Assembly (NCBI GenBank): GCA_035937155.1
Contig: DASYVJ010000086.1
Location: 1 to 64,000, forward strand
Direction: 5' to 3'
Length of the DNA stretch: 64,000 bases
From: Palsa-870 sp035937155
GTDB taxonomy: Bacteria; Chloroflexota; Dormibacteria; Dormibacterales; Dormibacteraceae
The translations under genes and the position numbers were made by a program. Shown in pieces: positions 1 through 7,563 of the stretch (its first letter is position 1; every line of letters starts with the position of its first letter). The notes under the pieces were generated by a model. The model was not told the origin of the DNA. It saw only the letters and a list, made by a program, of their open reading frames with translations, and searched no databases.

Positions 1-1
1 C

Positions 2-853
2 GACAAGCTCGGCGAGAAGCAAGAGCTCTTCGACGAAGACGAGATGCTGGGGTTCGCGTGCGAGTACTCGGTGTTCGGTCTGCGCAAGCTCTGCGACTAC
101 GCCTGGCATGTCGTAGATCCAGATGGCTTCTTCGATGAAGCGGAGGAGAACTACACCCGGCGCCGGCTGCACATCAGCCAGATGTCAGACGGCCTGTATA
201 AGGTCGATGGCTTGCTCGACCCGGTGAGCGGAGCGGCGTTCAAGACTGCGGCGGAATCATTCGCTAAGAGGCTTGGACCAGATGACGAGCGTTCCCACCG
301 GCAGCGGATGGCTGACGCGACCGGTGAGCTGGCTCATCACGCTATGGACAAGGGCACGTTGCCTCGCCGCCGCAGCGTCCGGCCGCACATTAACTTGACG
401 ACCACTCTGGAAGGCTTGAAGAACGAGCTCGGCGCACCGCCGGCCGACCTCGAGCTCTCACTGCCCATCTCGACGCGAACCCTGGAGCGCATTGCCTGCG
501 ATTGCACCATGTCGCAGGTTCTGCTCGCAGACTCGATGGTGATCGACGTCGGGCGGGCAACGCGAACTGTCTCGGCGCCGACCATGAGGGCGCTGCGAGT
601 GAGAGACAAAGGCTGCCGGTTCCCCGGCTGCGACCGCCAGGTCGACTGGACGAATCCGCATCACATCATTCACTGGGCGCGAGGCGGACCCGGCAATCTG
701 CCCAATCTGGTCCTGCTCTGTTATTACCACCATCGCCTTGTGCATGAGGGTGGATGGCGGGTCATCAAGTCGGGTCGGGAATTCAGATTCCTTCCACCAG
801 ACCGGGTCATGATGAGACGGGCGCGCGGGCCGGGGATGCGCTGGGCGGCCTAA
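2..853 (+). CDS. HNH endonuclease, DUF222/13E12-type (5' truncated)
   Basis: The frame is open to the left edge, so the N-terminus lies outside the window; an internal ATG at 44 is probably not the start. The C-terminal part carries a zinc-finger-like HNH core (CRFPGCDR, then HHIIHWARGG, then CYYHHRLVH near residues 185-235 counted from ATG 44). The order is that of DUF222-HNH proteins, which are abundant in Actinomycetota and often multicopy (13E12 repeat family). Such proteins are predicted metal-dependent DNA nucleases; their biological role is unclear. The gene ends at a REP-like palindrome and is convergent with the broken acetyltransferase downstream. Confidence 0.85.
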   Translation, partial: DKLGEKQELFDEDEMLGFACEYSVFGLRKLCDYAWHVVDPDGFFDEAEENYTRRRLHISQMSDGLYKVDGLLDPVSGAAFKTAAESFAKRLGPDDERSHRQRMADATGELAHHAMDKGTLPRRRSVRPHINLTTTLEGLKNELGAPPADLELSLPISTRTLERIACDCTMSQVLLADSMVIDVGRATRTVSAPTMRALRVRDKGCRFPGCDRQVDWTNPHHIIHWARGGPGNLPNLVLLCYYHHRLVHEGGWRVIKSGREFRFLPPDRVMMRRARGPGMRWAA

Positions 854-856
854 TCA

Positions 857-921
857 CCTTCCCGCTTGCCGTGGAGGTCGGCCCGGTCCGCGAAGCGGAC
901 CCGGCCGGGTGGGGGATGGGG
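857..921. repeat. REP-like palindromic element, copy A
   Basis: This lies between two convergent genes. It has the family layout: a C-rich arm, a GCTTGCC turn and a G-rich arm ending GGAGG, then TCGGC, then a second hairpin (GGTCCGC GAA GCGGACC), then a GGGTGGGGGAT tail. The same layout recurs elsewhere in the window, for example at 13987 and 53048. Confidence 0.6.
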
Positions 922-927
922 ATGAGC

Positions 928-1388
928 TTACTTCTGACGAACGAACGTCCACGAGAACATGAGCGGCTGGCTCTCGACATCTCCGCCGGCTTTGCGATAA
1001 GTGGCCGCGGCCGCTGCGTTGTCGTCATCGGCCAGGACCCACATGCCGTAACAGCCTTGCTCACGAGCGAGATCACTCAACCCATTCACCAATGCGTGCC
1101 GATGCCGTGGTGGCGATGACCTTCATCCACCGCTAGCTCATACAAGAAGAGCTCGGTCCCCTTGTCGGGGTGCGTCACCTCCACGCCGGAGACAAAGCCG
1201 ACCGGGGCGCCGTGCGAGTATGCGATCAGCAGGTGGTGATTCGGGTCGGCCAGGAATTTGCTTACGGCATCTGCCCGCGGCAGCTTGTCGAAGAGGTGGC
1301 CCGCCTCGATCACGCGTTCTTCATCGCCCGGTCCCATCCGCTCGACGTCGAGCGCATGTCGGGGGTTAGGCGGCCAGGTTGATTCCAA
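928..1388 (-). pseudogene. GNAT-family N-acetyltransferase with one-base frameshift
   Basis: The first part reads through the acetyl-CoA binding motif (GHRHHGIGT) and then stops at 1086-1088. From about 1094 down to 928 another minus-strand frame continues the family sequence (VNGLSDLAREQGCYGMWV, then a D-rich segment with N-AAAA-YRKAGG, ending SWTFVRQK). One missing base around 1091-1096 (a CA-TTG junction) would restore a roughly 150-residue aminoglycoside-3-acetyltransferase-like GNAT. It could be a true pseudogene or an assembly error. The 5' end overlaps the preceding R2-like gene slightly, and an ATG about 18 codons in is an alternative start. Confidence 0.75.
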
Positions 1389-2328
1389 TCGCTCGCAATC
1401 GCTTGTTCAGTGAGTCAAATGCAAACTGGAGGATCTCGCTTTCGGTGTGGCCGAAATCCGTGATGTATCGAGGATCGGGCGGATCAAGCGTGCCCGTGAC
1501 TAGCGGCAGGCATTCGACCAGCGTCCTCTGGATCAGCGGGGCGAATCGCTCCGGGTTTTCTCGGACGGCCTCCTGCAGCACTTTGATGCCAAAGCTGACG
1601 TGCCGCGACTCATCGCGCGCCACCGCGGTGAAGCCGCGGTAGAAGCCGCGATCGGTCGCTCCCTGCTCGCGCATCGACTCCAGCTCGAAGCGCTGTCCCG
1701 TCAGGGCAATCGTGGCCTCGACGATGATGTGGTAAATCGTGATGCCCTCGACGAAGGCGTCGAAGTCCTTGGGGTTGCTGGCCAGGCGCTGAGCCGTTGA
1801 GGGCAGGCGGTCGTAGAAAAGCGTGTTGTAGCCCTCGTTGGTGTCGGGTCGAATTTCGGCCAGTAGTTCGCCCATGTCTTTGGCATCGGTGCCGACCACC
1901 TCGCGCCACCACCGCTCGAAAAAGACAGTGTGTCGTGCCTCGTCGACCATCTGGGTGGATAGGAAGATCTCGATCTCCGGCGTTGGTGCGGCCCAGACGA
2001 AAGGCGCCAGGGTGGCGGTGACACGTTCCTCTCCATTGAAGAAGAGACGGTGCGACCAGAGAGTCGACTTGCGCTCGATGTCCGTCGCATTCAGCCAGTC
2101 CTGGCGATCGAGCGTGAAGTCGAGGTCACCCACCGACCACTGCTGCGACTCCCAGCGTCGATACAGGTCCATGTAGCTGGGCATGTTCTCGATGCCGCGG
2201 TCGATGAATGAGAGGACGTCATCGATGCGAATGTCGCCCAGCTGTTTGAGGTCCGCGCGCGCGATCCTCTCGAGGTCGGCGTCCAGGTGCTCGCGCTTCT
2301 GTGTGACCGCCATCCGATTCGCGTCCAT
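1366..2328 (-). CDS. Ferritin-like R2-type di-metal oxidase (R2lox-like)
   Basis: The protein resembles the small-subunit-like oxidases related to ribonucleotide reductase R2 and to mycobacterial R2lox (Rv0233 type). The metal-site helices are visible in order: NGEE, DEARH, IVEATIA and DESRH, giving the Glu, ExxH, Glu, ExxH ligand pattern of a di-iron or Mn/Fe centre. No catalytic large subunit lies nearby, so a role as a stand-alone oxidase is more likely than a role in ribonucleotide reduction. I chose the ATG at 2328 (MDANRM); the frame extends upstream to 2388, and an ATG at 2313 is also possible. Substrate unknown. Confidence 0.8.
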   Translation of the reverse strand: MDANRMAVTQKREHLDADLERIARADLKQLGDIRIDDVLSFIDRGIENMPSYMDLYRRWESQQWSVGDLDFTLDRQDWLNATDIERKSTLWSHRLFFNGEERVTATLAPFVWAAPTPEIEIFLSTQMVDEARHTVFFERWWREVVGTDAKDMGELLAEIRPDTNEGYNTLFYDRLPSTAQRLASNPKDFDAFVEGITIYHIIVEATIALTGQRFELESMREQGATDRGFYRGFTAVARDESRHVSFGIKVLQEAVRENPERFAPLIQRTLVECLPLVTGTLDPPDPRYITDFGHTESEILQFAFDSLNKRLRAIGINLAA

Positions 2329-2504
2329 TAGACCAGAATCTGATTGGGCACTGACGATCCCCTGAGGGTGCCTCCCATGGTGATACACCCCTCCCGTACG
2401 CGCCAGGGGATCGTTAACGTCATTCTGACCTTAATCTGGCCGAACCATCGCCCGGCTGGGCCCTGCGTAGCCAGGCTACTTGTCCGCGTAGGCGGGTAGA
2501 AGGG

Positions 2505-2531
2505 TTACTTCCGGGGTCGCGCGGGTAGAAT
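2505..2531 (+). promoter_or_regulatory. Putative promoter for tmRNA
   Basis: A TAGAAT box at 2526-2531 lies about 27 bases before the tmRNA 5' end. A weak TTACTT box lies 15-16 bases further up. Spacing is short, so the -35 assignment is uncertain. Confidence 0.35.
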
Positions 2532-2557
2532 CTGAGTGCAAACCGGCTCGGCTTCGT

Positions 2558-2937
2558 GGGGGTGTCTGGTCTCGACGGGGCAGTTGAGCTTCGGGATTGC
2601 GAGCCGAGGGCGCGCGCGTTACAGCGCAGGCGTTTTTACAAATGCCAACAAGAACTCCGCTTTCGCCCTCGCTGCGTAAGCAGTAGAGACGTAAGCCCCG
2701 GGACTTAGATCCCGGGTGCTGCCCCCGGTCAATCCGGCGGACTGGGGTGCGGTATCACATAGACCGGATTGCCGCTCCAGGGGCGCCGCGGCCCTGGGGT
2801 GGGACATGCACCGCGGCTGGCTGAAGCGGATCCCGTCGGGAGGAGCCGCCAAGCGAGAACCAAATTCCCGGACACGCTCGTAGAGATCCCGGAGGATGCT
2901 GCTTCGGACGCGGGTTCAATTCCCGCCACCTCCACCA
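2558..2937 (+). ncRNA. ssrA: tmRNA (ssrA)
   Basis: The 5' end (GGGGGUG followed by UCUGGUCUCGACGGGG) pairs perfectly, with one G-U, with the 3' end CACCUCC followed by A and an encoded CCA. A T-arm (GGGUUCAAUUCCC) precedes it. The mRNA-like part reads ANKNSAFALAA then TAA if translation resumes at GCC 2644; the frame is open upstream, so a slightly longer tag is possible. The ALAA end is the usual proteolysis signal. About 380 nt is a normal length for one-piece tmRNA. It rescues stalled ribosomes with SmpB, which is not in this window. Confidence 0.95.
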
Positions 2938-2956
2938 AGCCGCGCCGGTCGGGCCC

Positions 2957-3448
2957 TCAGCCGATGGCAGCCTCGATCGATCCCTGGTGCTGCTTCATGT
3001 GGCCGATCAGCACTTTCTCGACGCGCTCGGCGGCGGACATCGGGCCGGCGGGCGTGCTCCGCTGGATGTCGAGCTGGTCATCCGGTATCGCGCGCACGGC
3101 ATTGGCGATTCGGGCCCTGCTCGCGCGCAGGAGCCGCAGCACCTCGTCCTTGCTCGCGTTGGCGTGCGTCCTGGCGTGTTCGGAGTTGATCGCGCGCTGG
3201 TTGACCGGCGCCAGGGGACCGCCCGCGAGCATCGTCTGGATCCGTTCCGTGATCCAGTCGCCATTGGTTGCGACGTGGTGGGCGATGACACCCAACGGCC
3301 GGCCCTCGTCCTCGTTGTCGATGCGCTGGGGGAAGTTCTTGCCGATAAGGTGCCACTGGTGGTCGCTCAGCGACTCAACCAAGCGGACGAACTCATCGTG
3401 GGCGGCTTCGTACTGCTCCGCCAGCACAGCCGATCGGTCGTTGGTCAT
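2957..3448 (-). CDS. DinB-family four-helix protein
   Basis: A 163-residue all-helical protein with the histidines expected of the DinB/YfiT metal site: HHVATNGDW in the middle and HMKQHQGS at the C-terminus. The family comprises metal-binding four-helix bundles; some members are thiol transferases (for example mycothiol- or bacillithiol-dependent), but most have no assigned substrate. It is divergent from the Ddn-like gene, with under 40 bases between starts. Function beyond the fold cannot be given. Confidence 0.8.
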   Translation of the reverse strand: MTNDRSAVLAEQYEAAHDEFVRLVESLSDHQWHLIGKNFPQRIDNEDEGRPLGVIAHHVATNGDWITERIQTMLAGGPLAPVNQRAINSEHARTHANASKDEVLRLLRASRARIANAVRAIPDDQLDIQRSTPAGPMSAAERVEKVLIGHMKQHQGSIEAAIG

Positions 3449-3486
3449 GCTCGACGGCTCATCGCCACCCGACTATAAGACAGGGA

Positions 3487-3939
3487 ATGGACGCGCCGCT
3501 CCGAGCGGTATCACTTTCAGTGAGCACAACTTTTCAGGACTTCAACCGCGCCCTGATCAAGGATCTTCGGACCAACGGAAAACCGACGTCCGGACCTTTC
3601 TTGGGCAGGGACGTGCTGATCCTCACGACCAAAGGCGCGAAGTCGGGCGACGTTCGTGAGACCCCGCTCGTCTACACCCGCGACAGAAATCACTACGTGA
3701 TCATCGCTTCAAAGGGTGGCGCGCCCACCCATCCGTCCTGGTACCACAACCTGGTCAAGCACCCTGAGGTGACCGTCGAGGTCGGGAACGAGAACTTCAA
3801 GGCCCGGGCGCACGTTGCGGGCGGCGAAGAGTACGAGCGCCTCTACTCACGGCACGCCGACATCAACCCGGGCTTTCACGACTACCGGAAGAAGACGACG
3901 CGTAAGATCCCGGTCATCGTGCTGGAGCGCATCCACTAG
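3487..3939 (+). CDS. Deazaflavin (F420)-dependent nitroreductase family protein, Ddn-like
   Basis: 150 residues with the family signature GRDVLILTTKGAKSG, then ETPLVY, then VIIASKGGAPTHPSWYHNL and a conserved KHPEVTVEVG stretch. Members bind F420 in a split beta-barrel and reduce quinones or nitro compounds; Mycobacterium Ddn is the reference. This implies that the organism makes or uses F420, although no F420 biosynthesis gene is present here. The GTG/ATG choice near 3487-3526 is not critical because the fold begins at FNRALIKDL. The stop is followed within two bases by the AlkZ-like reading frame. Confidence 0.88.
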   Translation: MDAPLRAVSLSVSTTFQDFNRALIKDLRTNGKPTSGPFLGRDVLILTTKGAKSGDVRETPLVYTRDRNHYVIIASKGGAPTHPSWYHNLVKHPEVTVEVGNENFKARAHVAGGEEYERLYSRHADINPGFHDYRKKTTRKIPVIVLERIH

Positions 3940-3940
3940 C

Positions 3941-5023
3941 CTGCAGACCGTCTCGCTCCGCCAGCTCAACCGCTGGACACTTGCACGCCAGATGCTCCTC
4001 GAGCGCGCCGAGCTCGACGCGGTGACGGCGATCGAGCGGATCGCCGGCATGCAAGCTCAATACTCGCCCTCGCCATACATCGGACTCTGGTCGAGGGTCC
4101 AGGACTTCAAGCGCGACGAGCTCGAGGCCGCGCTGGCCGCTCACCTTGTTTACAAGGCGACGCTGATGCGAGGAACTCTGCACCTCGTGAGTGCGCGGCA
4201 GTACGACCTCTTCCGCCTAGCGTCGAGGTTTCCGCGCCACGTCTGGACGCAAGGGCCGAATCAGCTAGCCGAGCGTGGCATCGACGTCGATTCATTGCGC
4301 GAAGAGATTCTGTCGGCGCTCGACACCCGGCCTCTCAAGAAACCGGAGCTCGAACACGCTTTCCGCCACCGCATCCCGGCCGAGCTGCCCGACTGGGTCT
4401 CATTCAGCGTCGTCATCTACGCCGCCATCAACCACCACGAGGACGCACTCTTCGGACACTTCTCCGGCAGCCGCTACCGGCGTGCGCCGCTGTCGGAGGC
4501 AGATCCGGAGGATGCGATGCGCGCCGTCGTCGCTTCCTACCTCGCCGCCTTTGGACCTGCGACCCGTGGCGACATCGCGCAGTGGCTCGGTCGGTCCGTG
4601 AGCACGTTTTCAAGCGCTCTCGAGTCACTCGACCTCGTGACCTTCCAGGCGGACGACGGTCGCAAGCTCGTCGACCTGGTCGATGCGCCGCGCCCCGACC
4701 CGACGGTGCCGGCACCGGTTCGCTTCCTGCCCAAGTGGGACAACTTACTGCTCGCCTATGACCGGCGGGAGCGTGTCCTGCCCGAGGCCGTTCGCAAGAC
4801 GGTGATACGGAAGAACGGCGACGTACTGTCCACCTTCCTGGTCGACGGCATGGTGGCCGGATCGTGGGAGGCGCCGCTGCGGGGTCGCGCGGTCATGACT
4901 CTGGCGCCCTTCAGCGCGCTCTCGGTCAAGCACCGGCGGGCAGTCGAACGCGAGGCCGAGAGCCTGCTCACCTGGCTCCGGCCCGATGCGGTCCAGCGCG
5001 AGGTCAGCTGGAAGCCGGAGTAA
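3941..5023 (+). CDS. Winged-helix DNA-binding protein, AlkZ/HTH_42 family
   Basis: Family sequence begins at once (LRQLNRWTLARQMLLERA, then IERIAGMQAQYSPSPYIGLWSR) and continues with the conserved MRGTLHLVSARQYDLF region, for about 361 residues. AlkZ-like proteins are DNA glycosylases that unhook crosslinks or remove bulky lesions; this could be a paralogue of unknown specificity. No ATG, GTG or TTG lies between the upstream gene's stop (3937-3939) and the conserved region. The first possible codon is CTG at 3941; the next ATG (about 3990) would cut conserved sequence, and an upstream ATG at 3815 would give an out-of-frame overlap of 125 bases. Confidence 0.82.
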   Translation: MQTVSLRQLNRWTLARQMLLERAELDAVTAIERIAGMQAQYSPSPYIGLWSRVQDFKRDELEAALAAHLVYKATLMRGTLHLVSARQYDLFRLASRFPRHVWTQGPNQLAERGIDVDSLREEILSALDTRPLKKPELEHAFRHRIPAELPDWVSFSVVIYAAINHHEDALFGHFSGSRYRRAPLSEADPEDAMRAVVASYLAAFGPATRGDIAQWLGRSVSTFSSALESLDLVTFQADDGRKLVDLVDAPRPDPTVPAPVRFLPKWDNLLLAYDRRERVLPEAVRKTVIRKNGDVLSTFLVDGMVAGSWEAPLRGRAVMTLAPFSALSVKHRRAVEREAESLLTWLRPDAVQREVSWKPE

Positions 5024-5062
5024 ATCGCCGAAACCCGCGGCAAAACGGGTAACCTTCGGCCG

Positions 5063-5686
5063 GTGCCCGACCTGACCCATCTCTGGCAGCGTTTCCTGCT
5101 CGCTAGCGCACTTGTGGTGGGCCTGCTCCTCGGCGCCGCAGCGACCGTTTTCGGCTACAGCAACCTGACCACCGTCAACGTCCGCTGGTCGGTCTTCCAC
5201 ATCGATGGCATCCCTCTCTGGACGGTTGCGGTCGTCCCGCTGGCCATCGTGTTGGTTGCCGGCACGATCTATCACTGGATGGACGGCCTCCACCACTTCA
5301 CAGAGCACATGCGGCACCGGCACCGTGTCCACGAGCTCGAGGCCGAGGTCGCATCGCTGAGGGCGCACCTGGACCAGGTGCTCGAGATGCCCGACCAATC
5401 GACTTCCAGGCTGCCGCGGAAATCGGTGACGGTGGAGCCCCTGCCTCCAGTCGAAGAGATCCCCGCACCGGCGCTGCCGCAGCCGGCGGTGGTGGCAGAA
5501 CCGGCGGCAGTGTCCGAGCCGGCGCCGGCGCCGGCGCTCGCCAATGGTCAAAGCAGGGGCGGCCATCCGAGGGCTCGTCGCGCGAAGCGTGCCGCCCTCA
5601 CGGTTGCCAAGCCTGCCGAACCGGTCGCCGCGACGACCAACGGCGGTCACAAGACCGGGACCACCGAACCCGCGCCCGAGACCTAG
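5063..5686 (+). CDS. LapA-like two-TM membrane protein with Pro/Ala-rich tail
   Basis: Starts at GTG 5063. Two hydrophobic segments (about residues 10-32 and 52-75) flank a short loop, NLTTVNVRWSVF, typical of LapA/DUF1049 proteins. A charged helical segment follows (RHRVHELEAEVASLRAHLDQVLE, a probable coiled coil), then a low-complexity Pro/Ala/Glu tail and a basic patch (RGGHPRARRAKRAA). The likely topology puts the coiled coil and tail in the cytoplasm. The proteobacterial LapA acts in envelope assembly; here only the domain is shared and no function is inferred. Confidence 0.7.
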   Translation: MPDLTHLWQRFLLASALVVGLLLGAAATVFGYSNLTTVNVRWSVFHIDGIPLWTVAVVPLAIVLVAGTIYHWMDGLHHFTEHMRHRHRVHELEAEVASLRAHLDQVLEMPDQSTSRLPRKSVTVEPLPPVEEIPAPALPQPAVVAEPAAVSEPAPAPALANGQSRGGHPRARRAKRAALTVAKPAEPVAATTNGGHKTGTTEPAPET

Positions 5687-5692
5687 GCGCGC

Positions 5693-6478
5693 ATGTCGGA
5701 TACCCGTCGAGCCGGTCGCCTCGTCGTTCCGTCCGAGCAGGCGCCGGCTGACAAGGCGCTGCTCGAGCGAAGCGCCATCGAGGAGCTCAGCCACCACGCG
5801 GATCCGTGGCGCGTGCTGCGCATCCTGTCCGAGTTTGTCGAAGGCTTCGATGCCCTCAACGAGGTTGGGCCGGCCGTGACGGTGTTCGGTTCCGCGCGCG
5901 CCAAGCGAAGCGATCCTTACTACAAGCCAGGCGTAGCCCTCGGGGCGGCGCTCGCGCGGCGTGGGTTTGCGGTCATCACCGGCGGTGGGCCGGGGATCAT
6001 GGAGGCGGTCAACAAAGGCTGTCACGACGCTGGCGGGCTGTCGGTCGGCTGCAACATCGAGCTACCGCACGAGCAGTCGATGAACAAGTACGTCGACCTT
6101 GGGGTTGAGTTTCGCTACTTCTTCGTGCGCAAGAATATGTTCGTCAAGTACGCGCGCGGCTTTGTCATCTTCCCAGGCGGGCTGGGCACCCTGGATGAGC
6201 TTTTCGAATCTCTTACGCTCGCGCAGACCGGAAAGATCGAGCACTTTCCGATCGTGCTGTTCGGAACCTCGTACTGGTCCGGCCTCATCGACTGGCTGAA
6301 GAAGGTCGTCCTGGCTGCCGGCGCGATCTCGCCCGGCGATCTAAACCTGCTGAGCTTCACCGACGACCCGGAGGAAGCCGCCGAGATGGCCACGCGTCCG
6401 CTGTCAGTCAAGGCCCAGCAGTCAAAAGACCAGCAGGCGCGCGAGCACCCACGGAAACGCAAAAAGGCGGACGTGTAA
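5693..6478 (+). CDS. LOG-family Rossmann protein (TIGR00730)
   Basis: The LOG signature is present: GGGPGIMEAVNKG near residue 97 and PGGLGTLDELFE near residue 161. These form the nucleotide-binding and catalytic site of cytokinin riboside 5'-monophosphate phosphoribohydrolases and related nucleotide hydrolases. At 261 residues it is longer than plain LOG (about 190), with an N-terminal extension like actinobacterial members and a basic C-terminal tail (KRKKADV). It starts 7 bases after the LapA-like stop. Physiological substrate in bacteria is often AMP-like; not determinable here. Its last codons overlap the open frame of the next gene (see the PLD entry). Confidence 0.85.
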   Translation: MSDTRRAGRLVVPSEQAPADKALLERSAIEELSHHADPWRVLRILSEFVEGFDALNEVGPAVTVFGSARAKRSDPYYKPGVALGAALARRGFAVITGGGPGIMEAVNKGCHDAGGLSVGCNIELPHEQSMNKYVDLGVEFRYFFVRKNMFVKYARGFVIFPGGLGTLDELFESLTLAQTGKIEHFPIVLFGTSYWSGLIDWLKKVVLAAGAISPGDLNLLSFTDDPEEAAEMATRPLSVKAQQSKDQQAREHPRKRKKADV

Positions 6479-7563
6479 TAGCTACGACGACTCCGCTCGA
6501 CCTCTACTTCCTCAACGACGGCGGCCAGACCGCCGACGCAGTCGCACAGAGGATCGCTTCATTCCTCGACGGCGCGACGAAGACGCTGGACATCTCCCTT
6601 TACGACCTGCGCCTGGACGAGAGTCCCGGCGACACGTTGTTCGCCGCCTTCGAAAGGGCGCAAAAACGTGGGGTCACCATCCGCCTGATGTTCAACCAGG
6701 ACCACGCCCAGGCGATACCCGTGCCGCCACCCCCCGAGGTCGACTGGACTTTCATCAACCGGCTGAGGTCAATCGGCATCCTGTTCAAGCCGATCCCTGG
6801 CGTTCCCGACCTGATGCACCACAAATACGTTGTTCGTGACATGGGCACTCCGGGCGCCTCGGTCCTGACCGGCTCGACCAACTGGACCAATGACTCCTGG
6901 ACGCGGGAGGAAAACGTCATTCTCACCATCGCATCAGGAGAGGTCGCCGCCGCCTACTGTGCGAATTTCGAGGGACTCTGGCAGAACCCGGTCGTCGCCA
7001 TTTCGGGCCGCATCGCGTCGCCATGGCTGGCCCTGGCCGATGGGACTCGAGTGCGGCCCTACTTCTGTCCAGGCAGCGCGATGAAGCTCGTGCATGCGAT
7101 GGCAAGGTCGATCGCCTCGGCGCAAAAGCGCATCCGCATCTGCTCTCCGGTGATCACATCCGGCCCAATCCTCGGCACGCTGGCGGAGGTTTGTGAGCAC
7201 CCGGGGATCAATATCGCCGGTGTGTACGATGCGACTCAGATGGATGAGGTGCAGCAGCAGTGGTCCAAGCTGGCGGGCGCGACGTGGAAGATCACCGCAT
7301 TCAAGAGCGTGGTGGCGGCTGTCAGGTTCGGAGCCAAGCGCTCGATTCCGTACGCCAAAGGGTCGATCCATGACTTCATGCACGCCAAGATCCTGGTCGC
7401 GGACGATTACGTCTACACCGGCAGCTTCAACCTCTCACATAGCGGCGAGCAGAACGCTGAGAACGTGATCCAGATCGAGAGCGCCACAGTCGCTGATCTG
7501 TGCGCGGACTACATCGACCGCGTCGCGGCGAGATATGGCAGCCCTCCACTCGCGGTGGTGTAG
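6478..7563 (+). CDS. Phospholipase D-like protein with two HKD motifs; start unclear
   Basis: Both HKD half-sites are intact: HHKYVVRD with a following GSTNWT, and HAKILVAD with a following GSFNLS, so a complete two-domain PLD fold is encoded. Family sequence clearly begins before the first ATG (6637): LDLYFLNDGGQTADAV and TLDISLYDLRL are in frame from 6493 on. Yet no ATG, GTG or TTG exists in this frame back to its stop at 6196-6198. The start given is the point just past the LOG stop (an ATA). Alternatives are a non-standard start, a -1 frameshift from the LOG gene, or a sequence error. No signal peptide is evident. Substrate could be phospholipid or nucleic acid. Confidence 0.75.
   Translation: MATTTPLDLYFLNDGGQTADAVAQRIASFLDGATKTLDISLYDLRLDESPGDTLFAAFERAQKRGVTIRLMFNQDHAQAIPVPPPPEVDWTFINRLRSIGILFKPIPGVPDLMHHKYVVRDMGTPGASVLTGSTNWTNDSWTREENVILTIASGEVAAAYCANFEGLWQNPVVAISGRIASPWLALADGTRVRPYFCPGSAMKLVHAMARSIASAQKRIRICSPVITSGPILGTLAEVCEHPGINIAGVYDATQMDEVQQQWSKLAGATWKITAFKSVVAAVRFGAKRSIPYAKGSIHDFMHAKILVADDYVYTGSFNLSHSGEQNAENVIQIESATVADLCADYIDRVAARYGSPPLAVV

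Noticed and set aside
4745..6025. 426-residue minus-strand frame over the AlkZ, LapA-like and LOG genes
   Set aside because: All three plus-strand genes have clear family motifs; the antisense frame has none.
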